Of a DNA stretch of 64,000 bases, positions 1 through 10,168 are shown in pieces. The notes under the pieces were generated by a model that saw nothing but the letters and a program-made list of their open reading frames with translations, made no database searches and was not told the DNA's origin. Every line of letters starts with the position of its first letter. Position 1 is the stretch's first letter. The DNA is from Candidatus Streptomyces philanthi (GTDB lineage: Bacteria; Actinomycetota; Actinomycetes; Streptomycetales; Streptomycetaceae): NCBI GenBank assembly GCA_018114805.1, contig CP073042.1, forward strand, positions 3,038,001 to 3,102,000. The letters run 5' to 3'. The position numbers were made by a program, and so were the translations under genes.

Positions 1-240
1 CTCAGGTACGAGTACTACCTCACGGACTTCGGGCCGCCGTCCGACATGCCCGTCAAGGAGACCACGGCCGACGTCCGCGCCGCCTCGAGCCGCTGGTCTG
101 CCTCGGGTGAGCCGGGGCCCGTGCCGGCGGCGCCGGCCGCCGGCACGGCCGGCGCCGCCACCCGCCACGGCGCCCCGGACCGCGTGGGTCCGGGGCGCCG
201 TGGCGAGGTCGTGCGGGCGAGCCCGTGCGGGGCTACTTGA
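1..240 (+). CDS. 3' end of an unrecognised gene
   Basis: The window opens inside a reading frame (codons starting at base 1) with strong G/C third-position bias and the residues [20 protein letters not shown] do not recognise the family. The frame stays open to a TGA at 238-240, which would overlap the convergent aspS stop. However, it then reads straight through a strong terminator hairpin at 163-205, so the true stop is probably earlier. A one-base indel would reach the TGA at 108-110. Only the first 30 or so codons look convincingly coding. Confidence 0.35.
   Translation, partial: LRYEYYLTDFGPPSDMPVKETTADVRAASSRWSASGEPGPVPAAPAAGTAGAATRHGAPDRVGPGRRGEVVRASPCGAT
163..205. terminator. bidirectional terminator between convergent genes
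   Basis: Perfect 18-bp stem (left arm CGCCACGGCGCCCCGGAC at 163-180, right arm 188-205) with a 7-nt loop. It lies just beyond the aspS stop and beyond the likely end of the upstream plus-strand gene. There is no T-tract, as is usual in Streptomyces. Confidence 0.8.
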
Positions 241-2065
241 CCGGCTTGGCCGGCTGCGCCTGCGGCTCCACGCCCTTGGCGTCCTTGGCCGCCGCCTGCT
301 TGGCCGGCGCCGGCTTGCGCAGCGACAGGTGCAGCTCGCGCAGCCGCGCCTCGTCCACCTCGCTGGGCGCGCCCATGAGCAGGTCCTGCGCGTTGCCGTT
401 GAGCGGGAAGGCGATCGTCTCGCGGATGTTGGGCTCGTCCGCGAGCAGCATCACGATGCGGTCCACGCCCGGCGCGATGCCGCCGTGCGGCGGGGCGCCG
501 AACTTGAAGGCGCGGAGCATGCCGCCGAACTCGCGCTCCACCTCCTGCTGGGAGTAGCCCGCGATGCCGAAGGCCTCGTACATGACCTCGGGCTCGTGGT
601 TGCGGATCGCGCCGGAGGACAGCTCGGTGCCGTTGCAGACGATGTCGTACTGCCAGGCCAGGATGTCCAGCGGGTCTTTGGTGCGTAGCGCCTCCAGGCC
701 GCCCTGCGGCATGGAGAACGGGTTGTGCGAGAACTCGATCGCGCCAGTGTCCTCGTTCTTCTCGAACATCGGGAAGTCCACGACCCAGCAGAACCGGTAG
801 ACGTTCTCCTCGAAGTGCCCGGCGCGCTTGGCGGCCTCGACCCGCACCGCGCCCATGATCTTGGAGACATCGTCGAAGTCGCCGGCGCCGAAGAAGATCG
901 ACGTGCCGGGCTTGCCGCCGACCTCGGCGACCAGCTTGGCCACGTCGTCCTCGGTCAAGAACTTCGCGATCGGGCCGGTCAGCTTGCCGTCCTCGCCGAC
1001 GCGCACCCAGGCCAGGCCCTTGGCGCCCTGCTCCACGGCGTACTCGCCGAGCTGGTCGAAGAACTTGCGCGGCTGCTCGCCGGTGTCCGGCACGGCCAGG
1101 GCGCGCACGTGCTTGTCGGCGAACGCCTTGAAGCCGGAGCCCGCGAACACGTGCGAGACGTCCACCAGCTCCAGGCGGGCCCGCAGGTCGGGCTTGTCCG
1201 AGCCGTACTTGAGCATCGCCTCGCGGAAGGGGATGCGCGGGAACGGCGAGGTAACCTCGCGGCCGTCGCCCAGCTCGTTGAACAGGTCGGTCATCACCTT
1301 CTCGATGACCTGGAACACGTCCTCCTGCTCGACGAAGCTCATCTCGACGTCGAGCTGGTAGAACTCGCCGGGCGAGCGGTCGGCGCGGGCGTCCTCGTCG
1401 CGGAAGCAGGGCGCGATCTGGAAGTAGCGGTCGAAGCCGGCGATCATCAGCAGCTGCTTGAACTGCTGCGGGGCCTGCGGCAGCGCGTAGAACTTGCCGG
1501 CGTGCAGCCGCGAGGGCACAAGGAAGTCGCGGGCGCCCTCGGGCGAGGTGGCCGACAGGATCGGGGTGGCCAGCTCGTTGAAGCCGAGCGCGGTCATCTT
1601 GGCGCGCAGCGCAGCGATGACCTTCGAGCGCAGGATGATGTTGCGGTGCATACGCTCGCGGCGCAGGTCGAGGAAGCGGTACTCCAGGCGGCGCTCCTCG
1701 TTCACGTTGTCCTCGGGGAAGACGGTGAACGGCAACGGGTCGGCGGCGCCCAGCACCTCGACGGCGCTGGCCTCGACCTCGACGTCGCCGGTGGGCAGGT
1801 CCGGGTTGACGTTGTCCGCGCCGCGGGCGATGACCCGGCCGTCCACCCGGACGACGGTCTCCTTGGTGAGCGAGCTGAGCGCCTCGTTGGCGGCCGTGTC
1901 GGGCCGTACGACGAGCTGCACCAGGCCGTAGTGGTCGCGCAGGTCCATGAAGAGGATGCCGCCCAGGTTCCGTCGGTTGTGCAGCCAGCCGCTCAACCGC
2001 ACCTCAGTGTCGACGTCAGCGGCACGGAGCTCGCCGCAGGTGTGGGACCGGTACCGATGCATCAT
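233..2065 (-). CDS. aspS: aspartyl-tRNA synthetase
   Basis: Class II aminoacyl-tRNA synthetase that charges tRNA-Asp in the cytoplasm; 610 aa, normal for bacterial AspRS. An N-terminal OB-fold anticodon-binding domain (about residues 1-105, with [20 protein letters not shown]) is followed by the catalytic domain. Motif 2 starts [15 protein letters not shown] at about residue 221, a bacterial insertion domain follows, and motif 3 is GVDRIVMLL near residue 540. The C-terminus ends in an A/K/P-rich tail typical of actinobacteria. Two consecutive ATG codons (2065 and 2062) could start the protein, and nothing separates them. The gene is intact, convergent with the partial gene at the left edge and divergent from the phosphatase gene at 2306. 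Confidence 0.97.
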   Translation of the reverse strand: MMHRYRSHTCGELRAADVDTEVRLSGWLHNRRNLGGILFMDLRDHYGLVQLVVRPDTAANEALSSLTKETVVRVDGRVIARGADNVNPDLPTGDVEVEASAVEVLGAADPLPFTVFPEDNVNEERRLEYRFLDLRRERMHRNIILRSKVIAALRAKMTALGFNELATPILSATSPEGARDFLVPSRLHAGKFYALPQAPQQFKQLLMIAGFDRYFQIAPCFRDEDARADRSPGEFYQLDVEMSFVEQEDVFQVIEKVMTDLFNELGDGREVTSPFPRIPFREAMLKYGSDKPDLRARLELVDVSHVFAGSGFKAFADKHVRALAVPDTGEQPRKFFDQLGEYAVEQGAKGLAWVRVGEDGKLTGPIAKFLTEDDVAKLVAEVGGKPGTSIFFGAGDFDDVSKIMGAVRVEAAKRAGHFEENVYRFCWVVDFPMFEKNEDTGAIEFSHNPFSMPQGGLEALRTKDPLDILAWQYDIVCNGTELSSGAIRNHEPEVMYEAFGIAGYSQQEVEREFGGMLRAFKFGAPPHGGIAPGVDRIVMLLADEPNIRETIAFPLNGNAQDLLMGAPSEVDEARLRELHLSLRKPAPAKQAAAKDAKGVEPQAQPAKPVK

Positions 2066-2305
2066 TCATCCAAGTCATCTGAGCGGGGCGTGGACGGCGC
2101 GGGCGAGGCTTGGCTGAGCCGGGGCCCGGGCGCGAGTGCCACTGCGGGCAAGGTGCCACCCTACCGTCCTGCCAGCCATGGCATCGCGGGCAAGATACCC
2201 GTCGGCCCCCGGAACCGTGGCGTCCGGCGGGCCGGCCCGCCGGTCGGGCCGACGACCAGCCATCCTCACTGGTAGCAAGTCCACAAATGAACATAAAGTA
2301 GGGCA

Positions 2306-4718
2306 ATGCGTACCGAGGATGTTCTGGCCACGATCAGTACCGGCCTGTGGCGGTGGGGCAACGGCCTCGGCGAAGGTCACCCTCGACGCCGAGGCGGCCC
2401 GGCTCCTCGGGCTGCCCGCCGTGCCCGTCACCCTCCCGGAGGCCACGGTCCGCGCCCGGTTCCACCCCGTCGACTGGACCGAGATCAACGGCATCGTCAA
2501 CCTCGCCCTGGCCGAGGGCACCCTCGCCGAGGCCAGGCTACGGATCGTGGACGAGCGCGGCACCGTGCTGCGCACGGTGCGCAGCCGCACCCGGCCCATC
2601 GTGCGCGGCGAGCACTTCGAGCTGATCGGCACCCTGGAGGAGGTCCCGACGCCGGCCCCCGGCACCGCGGCGGCCACCCCCGTCACCGGCGACTGGCGGC
2701 GCAACCGCGAGGCGTTCCTGCTGGACGCGGGGCGGGCGCTGGCCGAGGCGCAGTCCAGCGCCGAGGTGCTACGGGTCGCCGCGGGGCTCTCCATGCCCGG
2801 CTTCACCCCGGACGGTCTCGCGGTCTTCGGCGTCGAGGGAAACCGGATCACCGTCATCGGCCATCAGGGGTACGGCGAGGACGACGAGGGGCCGTTCTTC
2901 GACATGTCGGTGGACACCGACTACCCGGCCGCCGAGGCCGTGCGCACCGGCCGCGCGGTCTACCTGCCGACCCCCGAGGACTACCGCCGCCGCTTCCCCA
3001 CCGCCTGGTCGCTCTCCCAGCCGCTCGGGCGCCGGTCGTGGGCCTTCCTGCCGCTGATCGTGGCGGGCAGGACCATCGGCGCTTGGCTGGCCGCCTTCGC
3101 CGAACCGGTGTCCTTCACGCCCGACGAGCGCTCGGTGCTCACCACCATCGCCCGGATGTTCGCGCAGGCCCTCTCGCGGGCCAGCCTGCACGACACCGAG
3201 CGCGAACTCGCCGACGGCCTCCAGCGCGCGATGCTGCCCGACCGCAGGCCGGAGGTGCCGGGCCTGACCATCGCCGCGCGGCACGTGCCCACCGGCGGCG
3301 GGCTCCAGGTCGGCGGCGACTGGTACGACGTGATCCCGCTGCCGTCGGGCCGTACGGCGCTGGTCATCGGCGACGTCCAGGGGCACGACGTGCGGGCGGC
3401 GGGGCTGATGGGACAGTTGCGGATCGCGCTGCGGGCGTACGCCACCGAGGGCCACCACCCGGACGCCGTGCTCTCCCGCGCCTCCCGCGTTCTTCGCGAG
3501 CCTGACGGACACCGGCGGCCGGGCCCGGGCCGGCAGCGGCCCGTACACCGAAGTGACGACGACAACGCCGACCCGCGCTTCGCCACCTGCCTGTACATCG
3601 AGGTGGACCCAGCCACCGGCACCCTGGACGTGACCCGCGCCGGCCACCCGGACCCGGCAATCGCGCGAGGTGACGGCAGGGTCACGCTCCGTCCGACGGC
3701 AGGCGAGCTGCCGCTCGGCTCATCCCCGACGCCGACTACCCCACGACGCGGCTCACCCTCGAACCCGACGAGACGCTGCTGGTCTGCACGGACGGCCTGA
3801 TCGAGACGGGCGGCCACGACCTGCAGACCGGCTGGGAACGCATCCGCGCGGTCTTCGGCGAGCACCTGCGCGACCTGGACGGCCCTGGCCGGGCGGGCGC
3901 CGACGGCTCCGCCGGCGCGGGGACGGACGGGTCCGCCGGCGCGGGAACGGACGGCCCCGCCGGTGCGGGAACGGACGGGGTCGCTGGTGCGGGAACGGAC
4001 GGGGTCGAGCCGCGGTTGCGCAGTCAGGAGGACCTGGACGCGCTCGCCGACGCGCTGTTGCAGGCCGTCCACGGGCCGCCGTCGCACTACAGGACCGGGC
4101 CGCTCGCCGACCGCCGCGAGGACGACATCGCCTTCGTCCTGATATCCCGTGGCCTGCCGAGCCACGAGGCGGCGGGCCCGCGCAGGCGCCGCGCCGCGAT
4201 CACCGTGGCCCAGGCCCAGCCGGAGCAGATCTCGCAGGCCCGGCGCCAGCTCCGCCAGATGCTGCACGACTGGAGGTCGGACGACCAAGTCGAGTCGGCC
4301 GTTCTGCTGCTGTCCGAGATGGTCACCAACGTGCTGGTGCACACCGACGACGACGCGCTGGTGATCGCCGAGATCAGCGGCGAGCCGGGCGCGCGCCGGC
4401 TGCGGCTCGACGTCGCCGACGCCAGCGATGAACTCCCGCACCGGCGCCACCCGGGCGAACTGGCCTCCTCCGGGCACGGGCTGCTGCTGATGGAGATGCT
4501 GGCGGGCTCCTGGGGCGTCGACCCACGGGGCGAGGGCAAGTGCATCTGGGTCGAGCTGCGCGAACCGGCCCCCGAGGCCGCCGCCGCGCCGACCCCCCAC
4601 GCCACGAGCGCCGCCACCACCGCCCCGGCCCGCCCACCCGCCACCGACCCCACGGCCGACCCGCCCCCGCAGCGCGACGACCCCCTTCCCCCCGCCAGAC
4701 ACGACGGCGCAGGGCTGA
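2306..4718 (+). pseudogene. PAS/GAF/SpoIIE (PP2C) phosphatase with C-terminal anti-sigma-type ATPase domain, frame-broken
   Basis: The parts are those of Streptomyces SpoIIE-family regulators that dephosphorylate anti-sigma antagonists and also carry an RsbW-like kinase domain. In order: ATG at 2306 with MRTEDVLATISTGLWRWGN; a PAS-like segment in frame 3 (DAEAARLLGLPAVPVTLPE); a GAF domain; the PP2C core (VGGDWYDVIPLPSGRTALVIGDVQGHD, in frame 3); PP2C end (ETLLVCTDGLIETGGHD, in frame 2); and a HATPase domain with SEMVTNVLVHT and SGHGLLLMEML. The frame changes near 2362, again around 3480-3570 (out and back), and near 3715. After the ATPase domain no stop occurs in that frame until 5869, so the C-terminus is uncertain; a TGA at 4716-4718 in another frame is a plausible end. 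It is divergent from aspS. Single-base indels could restore it. Confidence 0.75.
3908..4003 (+). repeat. 24-bp coding tandem repeat, 4 copies
   Basis: Four consecutive 24-bp units (3908, 3932, 3956, 3980) encode (S/P/V)AGAGTDG in the linker between the PP2C and ATPase domains of the phosphatase gene. Copies differ at a few bases. The unit length is a multiple of 3, so copy number can vary without frame loss. It probably forms a flexible linker. Confidence 0.85.
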
Positions 4719-5224
4719 GCGCCGGCAGGGCGTGGGCAGCGGCCAGGCGTGGGTGGGCCGAGCGGCACCGGGTGGGCGGCGCGGAGAGGGGCCGGGCCGC
4801 CGGAGCGTGTGGTTCCGGCAGTGAGCGGGTGTGCCGCGGGCATCGAACGGGCGGACAACTCCCGACAGTTGGTCTGGACCTGAGACGGTACGACTCGGGC
4901 GCGCCGGCGCGCCAACCGGGCGCGGCACCCGGCGCCTGCCGCCACTCCCCACCCACTCACCTGCGCGCACCAACGCCACCGGGCCACATTCCCGGGCCGC
5001 CGACGAACATCAACGGGCCCGCCCCGCCCCGCCCCGCCCCGAGTCGAGCCATTTCCCGCAAACGCCGAGTGGACACGTACGACCGGTGTGCCAGAATTAA
5101 TGCCGCACATCCACGAGCGGACACGCACGACGTTTCAAAGCCCTGCGTCCTTACCCGACGCAGGATTTGGCAATACTTCCCGAACGGCTGCCCCATTGCA
5201 CCGGCCCCGAGGCGAAGGGTTGTT
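4719..5224. other. gene-poor interval with CCCGC microsatellite
   Basis: About 500 bp without a convincing gene. An open frame crosses it without a stop, joining the phosphatase to the methyltransferase, but its composition (R/P/A-rich) does not look coding. It contains a GCCCC/CCCGC pentanucleotide run at about 5017-5040 and a hairpin at 5142-5164. The last 150 bp are distinctly more A/T-rich than the surroundings, as expected for a promoter region of the following gene. Confidence 0.5.
5142..5164 (+). terminator. terminator-like hairpin before the methyltransferase
   Basis: Perfect 8-bp stem CCTGCGTC (5142-5149) with GACGCAGG (5157-5164) and a 7-nt loop, followed by ATTTGG. It could terminate transcription from the phosphatase gene or form part of the leader of the gene starting at 5225. 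Confidence 0.45.
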
Positions 5225-5976
5225 ATGAACGACATGCACCGCGGCTCCACCGGCGCCGGCGTCCGTCATTCTCCCGTCATTTCGCCGACCGATCCCCCGG
5301 CGAACCGCACGATGCGCGGAATATTCGGCCAGCTCTACGAAAGCGACGCCTGGAAACTCTTTCCCGGAAGCTCGGAAAAGAACGACGACGTCTCGCGTTC
5401 GGGCAGCGGATCGAGCCTGTCCCAGACCGCCGCCCTGCGGCGCGAACTGCCCGACCTGATCTCACGGCTCGGCGTCCGCAGCTTCCTCGACGTACCGTGC
5501 GGGGACTTCCACTGGATGTCCCACGTGGAACTCGACGTGGACACCTACCTCGGGGCCGACGTGGTCCCCGAGGTCGTCGAACGCAACCAGCGGCGCTTCG
5601 CGCGCCCGGGCCGCGCGTTCCGCGTGCTCGACATCACCCGCGGCCCCCTCCCCCGGGTCGACATGGTCTTCTCCCGGGACTGCCTGGTCCACTTCGGCGA
5701 CGCCGTCGTACGGGCCGCCCTCGACAACGTGAAGCGCAGCGGCTCGACCTACTTCGCGACAACTACCTTCACCGGCCGGACCAGCAACGCCGCTGACATC
5801 GAGACCGGCGGCTGGCGCTCCCTCAACCTGTGCCGCGCGCCCTTCTCGCTCCCCGCCCGCTCCACGTGATCGACGAGCGGTGCACGGAGTCCTACGTGAC
5901 CAGGGAGGGCGGGACCGAGGTCGAACACCGCTTCGCCGACAAGTCGATCGGCGTCTGGCGCACCGCCGACCTGTAA
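5225..5976 (+). CDS. class I SAM-dependent methyltransferase (one frameshift as sequenced)
   Basis: Probable SAM methyltransferase of unknown substrate, about 250 aa. Starts at ATG 5225 (MNDMHRGSTG). Motif I of the Rossmann fold is SFLDVPCGDFHWMSHV, followed by an acidic strand (YLGADVVPEVVE) and the post-II motif VDMVFSRDCLVHF. The first 215 codons read in frame 2 to a TGA at 5867-5869. A one-base change near 5855 moves to frame 1 and gives a natural C-terminus (LHVIDERCTESYV ... SIGVWRTADL, stop at 5974-5976). It sits about 55 nt upstream of a glycosyltransferase gene on the same strand, so the pair may modify one metabolite or glycan. Confidence 0.75.
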
Positions 5977-6030
5977 GCGCCCAGCCCCGGCATATCACGA
6001 CGCCCATCACGATATTCGGAGCCCACGAAA

Positions 6031-7303
6031 GTGCCCTTACGTGATACCCGCATGCCCGGAATCGTCGTCGTCAACGAGAGATAGCTCCCGGACAGCGAGT
6101 CCGAGCCGGCACATGTCGGCGCCACCTCCTTCTCCCGTTCCGCACTGCGCTGCCTGCGCGACGCCGGACTCTCCGCCGGAGCCATCCTCTACCGGCGGGA
6201 CGAGAACATCTCACAGCCGCGCGTCGACCTCGTACACCGATCGGGTCTGCGCTGCGCCACACTCCGTTTCCACTTCGACATGAGCGCGGACGCGGTGAGC
6301 CGCGCCATCGCCACCGCTTCGGAGCTGCTGTGCGTCGCACACGGATTCAGCGACCAGGCCATGCTCTATTACCAGACGGACGCCCTGCTGAAATTCCACC
6401 CGACGGAACTCGCCTGCTGCGTGACCCACCACGGCCCTTTCGTCCACGACTTCATGGACATGTTCTCGGCCCACGAGACGGCGCGGGCGTTCGGCGACGC
6501 GGCCAAGGCGCTGCACCTGTTCAAGCACCAGGAGCTGGGCCTGAACCGGGTGCGGTCGAACGGGCGCATGTTCGTGCTCCAGCACTCGCGGCTGCAACGC
6601 GAGTACCTGGTGGGCAGGGGCGTCGACGAGCGACGCATCCGCGCGGTACGGCCCCCCATAGCGCCGCCCGCGACGCCGGGCCCGCTGCGCGATCAGCGCG
6701 TCAGGTCGTTCGTCGAGGGCGCCGAGCTGCTGGTCTTCACCGCGGTCGCGCGGCTGGACTACTTCAAGAACGTCGAACTCCTGGTCAGCGGCGCCGTCCA
6801 GGCTCGCAAACGTGGCCTGCCGGTGCGCGTCCTGGTCGTCGGCGACGCCCCCGGGGACACGGCCGCCCGCGAGGCGCTGCGCGCCCGCGTGCCGAGCGAA
6901 CACGAGGCGGAGTTCCTGGCGGTCGGCAAGCTCGCCAAGAACGAGCTGTACCCCCTCGTTCCACCTGGCCCGCCCGAACGGCGTCTTAGTCTGCTCGTCG
7001 CGCTGCGAAAGGCTGGGCATCACCCCGATGGAGGCCGCGCTCTCCGGCGTCTACACCCTCATGGTCGACCCCGACATGGTGGAGGCGAGCAAGTTCTTCC
7101 CCACCACCCACCGTTTCCTCCCCAGCGCCGACGGCCTCGCCGACGCCATCGGCCACTTGGCCACCCACCCCTGGGGCCTCGAACGACTCGGCACGGCACT
7201 ACGCGAGGCCATCGCGCCCGAGGTCTCCGAGGCCCACTTCGAACGGGACACCCTCACCGCCTGGGCCCACTTCTCCCACGCGGCCCGGCGAGGGGACGCC
7301 TGA
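6031..7303 (+). pseudogene. GT-B-type glycosyltransferase (family 1/4-like) with internal amber codon and frameshift
   Basis: Reads as a retaining glycosyltransferase of the GT-B fold using a nucleotide sugar. Candidate starts are GTG 6031 or ATG 6052. After MPGIVVVNER comes an in-frame TAG (6082-6084), then the same frame continues LPDSESEPAHVGATSFSRS, so a Tyr codon (TAC) may have become TAG. The middle part has LLVFTAVARLDYFKNVELLV and VRVLVVGDAPGD, the donor-domain opening strands. Near 6955 the frame shifts (from +1 to +2) and the C-terminal donor-binding part follows: ERLGITPMEAALSGVY with the usual E-x7-E-like region, ending AHFSHAARRGDA at 7303. It lies downstream of the methyltransferase and is followed by a strong terminator. 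Confidence 0.7.
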
Positions 7304-7325
7304 CGGGAGCGGGCCTCCGTCGGGA

Positions 7326-7368
7326 AGGGCCCGGGCCGGGTATCGGGCCAGGTACCCACCCGGGCCCT
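7326..7368. terminator. terminator after the glycosyltransferase
   Basis: AGGGCCCGGG (7326-7335) pairs with CCCGGGCCCT (7359-7368), extended after a small bulge by GGGTA/TACCC, with a 10-nt loop. It lies between convergent genes. Confidence 0.75.
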
Positions 7369-7403
7369 CTCGTACGGTCCCCGTACCGCCCACCCCCGCC
7401 CAG

Positions 7404-8730
7404 CTACCCCCGCCCTCCCGCACGGGGCCGCTCGTACGGTCCCCCAGCCGCGTACGGCCCCGCGTCGCGCCCCTCGGAGCCGCCCCCGCACCCCGACGCC
7501 GTCGCGGCGGCACCGGGGCCGACCAGGCCCCCACCGGCCGCACCCGAGCCACCAGCCCGACCAGAACCCCCACCAGTCCTGCCAGGCCCACCCGGACCAC
7601 CCGGGTCACCCCCGCCCCTGTCCCCGTCCCCGTCCCCGTCCCCGGGGCCACCGTCGCCCGTACCGGGGTCCGGCGCGTCGCGGCCGTAGTGCTCGCGCAG
7701 GTCGGCGACGACGCCGAAGGCCGCGGCGGTGAGGGGGACGGCCAGCAGCATGCCGAGGATGCCGGCTAGGCTGGCGCCCGCCGTGAGGGTGATCATGACG
7801 ACCGCGGGGTGCATCTGCACCGTGCGGCTCTGCACTACCGGCTGGAGCAAGTGGCCCTCAAGGACCTGGACGGCCAGCACCATGCCCAGCCGCCCACAGC
7901 GCGATCGCGAGGCCGCCGTCGGCGAAGGCGACGAGCACGGCGACCGCGCCGGAGAGGAAGGCGCCCAGGTAGGGGATGTAGGCGCCGACGAAGACCAGCG
8001 CGCCGAGCCCCACCGCGCCGGGCACGCTCAGCACCAGCAGACCGATGGTGATGCACACCGCGTCGATGAGCGCGATCACCGTGGTGCCGCGCATGAAGCC
8101 CTCGACCGCCTGGAAGGCCCGTCGGGCCACCGCCTCCAGCCGGGGACCCGTACCGCGCGGCGCGTACGCGTGCAGGGTGCGCACCGCCCGGTCGGCGTCG
8201 CGCAGGAAGAAGAAGGTGAGCAGCAGCGCGAGGAACGCGGCGGCGGCCATCTGGCCGACGACGCTGAGCCCGGAGAGCAGCCCGGTCGCCGCCGTACCGC
8301 CGAACTTGTCGGCCAGCTCCCGCCCGCTGCAGGCCATGTCCTCCACGGAGTTGCCCGCGATGTCGAAGTCCCCCGACAGGTCCCGCGCCGCGTCCTTGAC
8401 CGAGGAGACGATCTGGTCGCCGCTGTCCACGAGCGCCCGCACGACGATGTAGCCGGCCCCGCCGACGACCGCAAGCAACGCCAGACAAGTGAGCCCGGCC
8501 GCCAGCGAGGCGTTCAGGTGCCTGCGCACCAGCCACCGGTACAGCGGGCCGAGCAGCGCGAGCAGCACGGGCGTGACGGCGGCCTTGAGCACCACCGTGA
8601 GCCAGACGACCACCCCGGCCACGGCAGCCATCAGCAGCAGCGCCCCGCACCAGGCGGCGACCCGGCGCACCTCGTACGGCAACAGAGCGGGCTCCGGCGC
8701 GCGCGACGGAGCTGGGCGATCACTGGGCAC
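7404..8730 (-). CDS. AI-2E family (PerM/UPF0118) transporter, one frameshift as sequenced
   Basis: Polytopic membrane protein of the AI-2 exporter/PerM family; the substrate in Streptomyces is unknown. GTG start at 8730 (VPSDRPAPS), followed by a cytoplasmic N-terminus, paired hydrophobic helices (GALLLMAAVAGVVVWLTVVL; LAAGLTCLALLAVVGGAGYI), a hydrophilic periplasmic-type segment, and the family-typical C-terminal helices (AAAAFLALLLTFFFLRD; VGAYIPYLGAFLSGAVAVLV). Near 7880 the frame shifts and resumes with MHPAVVMITLTAGASLAGILGMLLAVP, a hallmark of the family. The C-terminal tail is a low-complexity G/D/P stretch encoded partly by four TCCCCG hexamers (7621-7644 on the plus strand). Convergent with the glycosyltransferase. 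Confidence 0.8.
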
Positions 8731-8955
8731 GCCCCCACCGCACCACGGCCACCCCCACACCACCCGCCGACAGCCGCCGCGCGGGTGACGGGCCGGCACG
8801 GGTGGGTCAGCGGGCCGAGCGGCAGGTAATTCGGCGGCGCCGCCGTCGCATGGCCCGGTGCATCCGGTGTGAGGCCACACCCCATCGGACGTCCTGGCCT
8901 GGTCCTGGCCCCGGGCCGGGCGGCCCGGGGGTGGGTCGTGGCGCGCGCCGCGCCC

Positions 8956-9930
8956 CTACGCGTGTGGCAGGCGCTCGGTCGACGGGACGACGCCCAGCCG
9001 GCCCGCCTGGAAGTCATCGACCGCCTGCTGGAGTTCGGCGCGGGTGTTCATCACGAACGGCCCGTAGTGCGACATGGGTTCACAGATGGGCTGCCCGCCG
9101 AGGAGCACGACCTCGAAGTTCGGGCTGCGCGTCTCCTGCGTCTCGTCGGCCCGGATGGTCAGCATGTCGCCCGCGCCGAACACGGCCGTCTGGCCGACCC
9201 GGAAGGGGCGGCCCTCGACACCGGCGGTGCCGCGCCCAGCCATGCCGTACGCGAGGCCGTTGAAGTCGGGTCGCCAGGGCAGGGGAAGCTCGGCGCCCGG
9301 GCTCACGGAAGCGTGGATCATCGTGATGGGCGTGTGGGTGGCGCCCGGTCCCCGGTGCTCGCCGAGGTCGCCGGCGATCAGCCGGAGCAGCGCGCCGCCG
9401 TCCTCCGACGCCAGCAGCTTGATCTGGCCGCCGCCTATGTCCTGGTACTTCGGCGCCATCATCTTGTCCTTGCGCGGCAGGTTCACCCAGAGCTGGAAGC
9501 CGTGGAAGAGACCGCCGCTGACCACGAGCGACTCCGGCGGCGCCTCGATGTGCAGCAGCCCGGAGCCGGCCGTCATCCACTGGGTGTCACCGTCGTTGAT
9601 GACCCCGCCGCCACCGTGCGAGTCCTGGTGGATGAAGGTGCCGTCGATCAGGTACGTGACCGTCTCGAAGCCGCGGTGCGGGTGCCATGGCGTGCCCTTC
9701 GGCTCGCCAGGCGCGTACTCTACCTCACCCATCTGGTCCATCATGATGAACGGGTCGAGGTGCCGGTAGTCGATGCCGGCGAAGGCCCGACGCACCGGGA
9801 AGCCCTCGCCCTCCAGGGCGCTGGGCGCGGTGGTCACGTTCAGCACGGGGCGCGGGCGCCTGGTCGGCGCGGGGGCGGGCGCGGCGACGCGCGGCAGCGT
9901 CAGCGGGTTCTCAACGGTTACGGCGGGCAT
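8956..9930 (-). CDS. pirin family protein
   Basis: Bicupin pirin, 324 aa. Pirins are Fe-binding cupins; some act as quercetinases and others modulate metabolism, including central carbon flux in streptomycetes. The N-terminal cupin carries PWHPHRGFETVTYLIDG and FIHQDSHGGGGVI with the metal-ligand histidines, then the conserved TAGSGLLHIEAPPE block. The C-terminal cupin (ELPLPWRPDFNGLAYGMAG) is degenerate in ligands, as usual. Intact, ATG start at 9930, single gene. A perfect 17-bp palindrome sits 24-40 nt upstream, which suggests MarR/TetR-type repression. Confidence 0.92.
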   Translation of the reverse strand: MPAVTVENPLTLPRVAAPAPAPTRRPRPVLNVTTAPSALEGEGFPVRRAFAGIDYRHLDPFIMMDQMGEVEYAPGEPKGTPWHPHRGFETVTYLIDGTFIHQDSHGGGGVINDGDTQWMTAGSGLLHIEAPPESLVVSGGLFHGFQLWVNLPRKDKMMAPKYQDIGGGQIKLLASEDGGALLRLIAGDLGEHRGPGATHTPITMIHASVSPGAELPLPWRPDFNGLAYGMAGRGTAGVEGRPFRVGQTAVFGAGDMLTIRADETQETRSPNFEVVLLGGQPICEPMSHYGPFVMNTRAELQQAVDDFQAGRLGVVPSTERLPHA

Positions 9931-9953
9931 GACGGCCTCCTCGGTCGTTCCGG

Positions 9954-9970
9954 ATTCAACTTAGTTGAAT
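9954..9970. promoter_or_regulatory. operator-like perfect palindrome upstream of pirin
   Basis: ATTCAAC-TTA-GTTGAAT: 7-bp perfect arms around a 3-nt centre, very A/T-rich for this genome and placed just upstream of the pirin start. TTGAAT/ATTCAA-type palindromes are typical of MarR-family operators. No marR gene is in the window, so the regulator would be encoded elsewhere. Confidence 0.7.
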
Positions 9971-10168
9971 AGTGAACGACTGGCAAGGTGCCGCCATTCC
10001 CGCCCGGCGCTCCGGGCGCCACTTTCGGCCACGCCCCCCGGGCCGCGCCCCCACCCGTCACACCGCTCCCACACGCGACGAACCCGGGCCGGGCCGCGCG
10101 CGTACGCGGTCCGGCCCAGGTCCGTTGGGCTGGCGAGGGGCGGGGGCGCCCCGGCGGGAGGCGGAGCC

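Noticed and set aside
725..2275. Long plus-strand frame antisense to aspS
   Set aside because: It mirrors aspS codon positions, as expected for high-GC antisense frames, and has no domain-like sequence or ribosome-binding site.
4016..5869. A single 617-codon frame joining the ATPase domain and the methyltransferase
   Set aside because: The middle 200 codons are low-complexity and arginine/proline-rich, a hairpin lies inside, and the methyltransferase has its own clear start at 5225. It is an accidental open frame in high-GC DNA.
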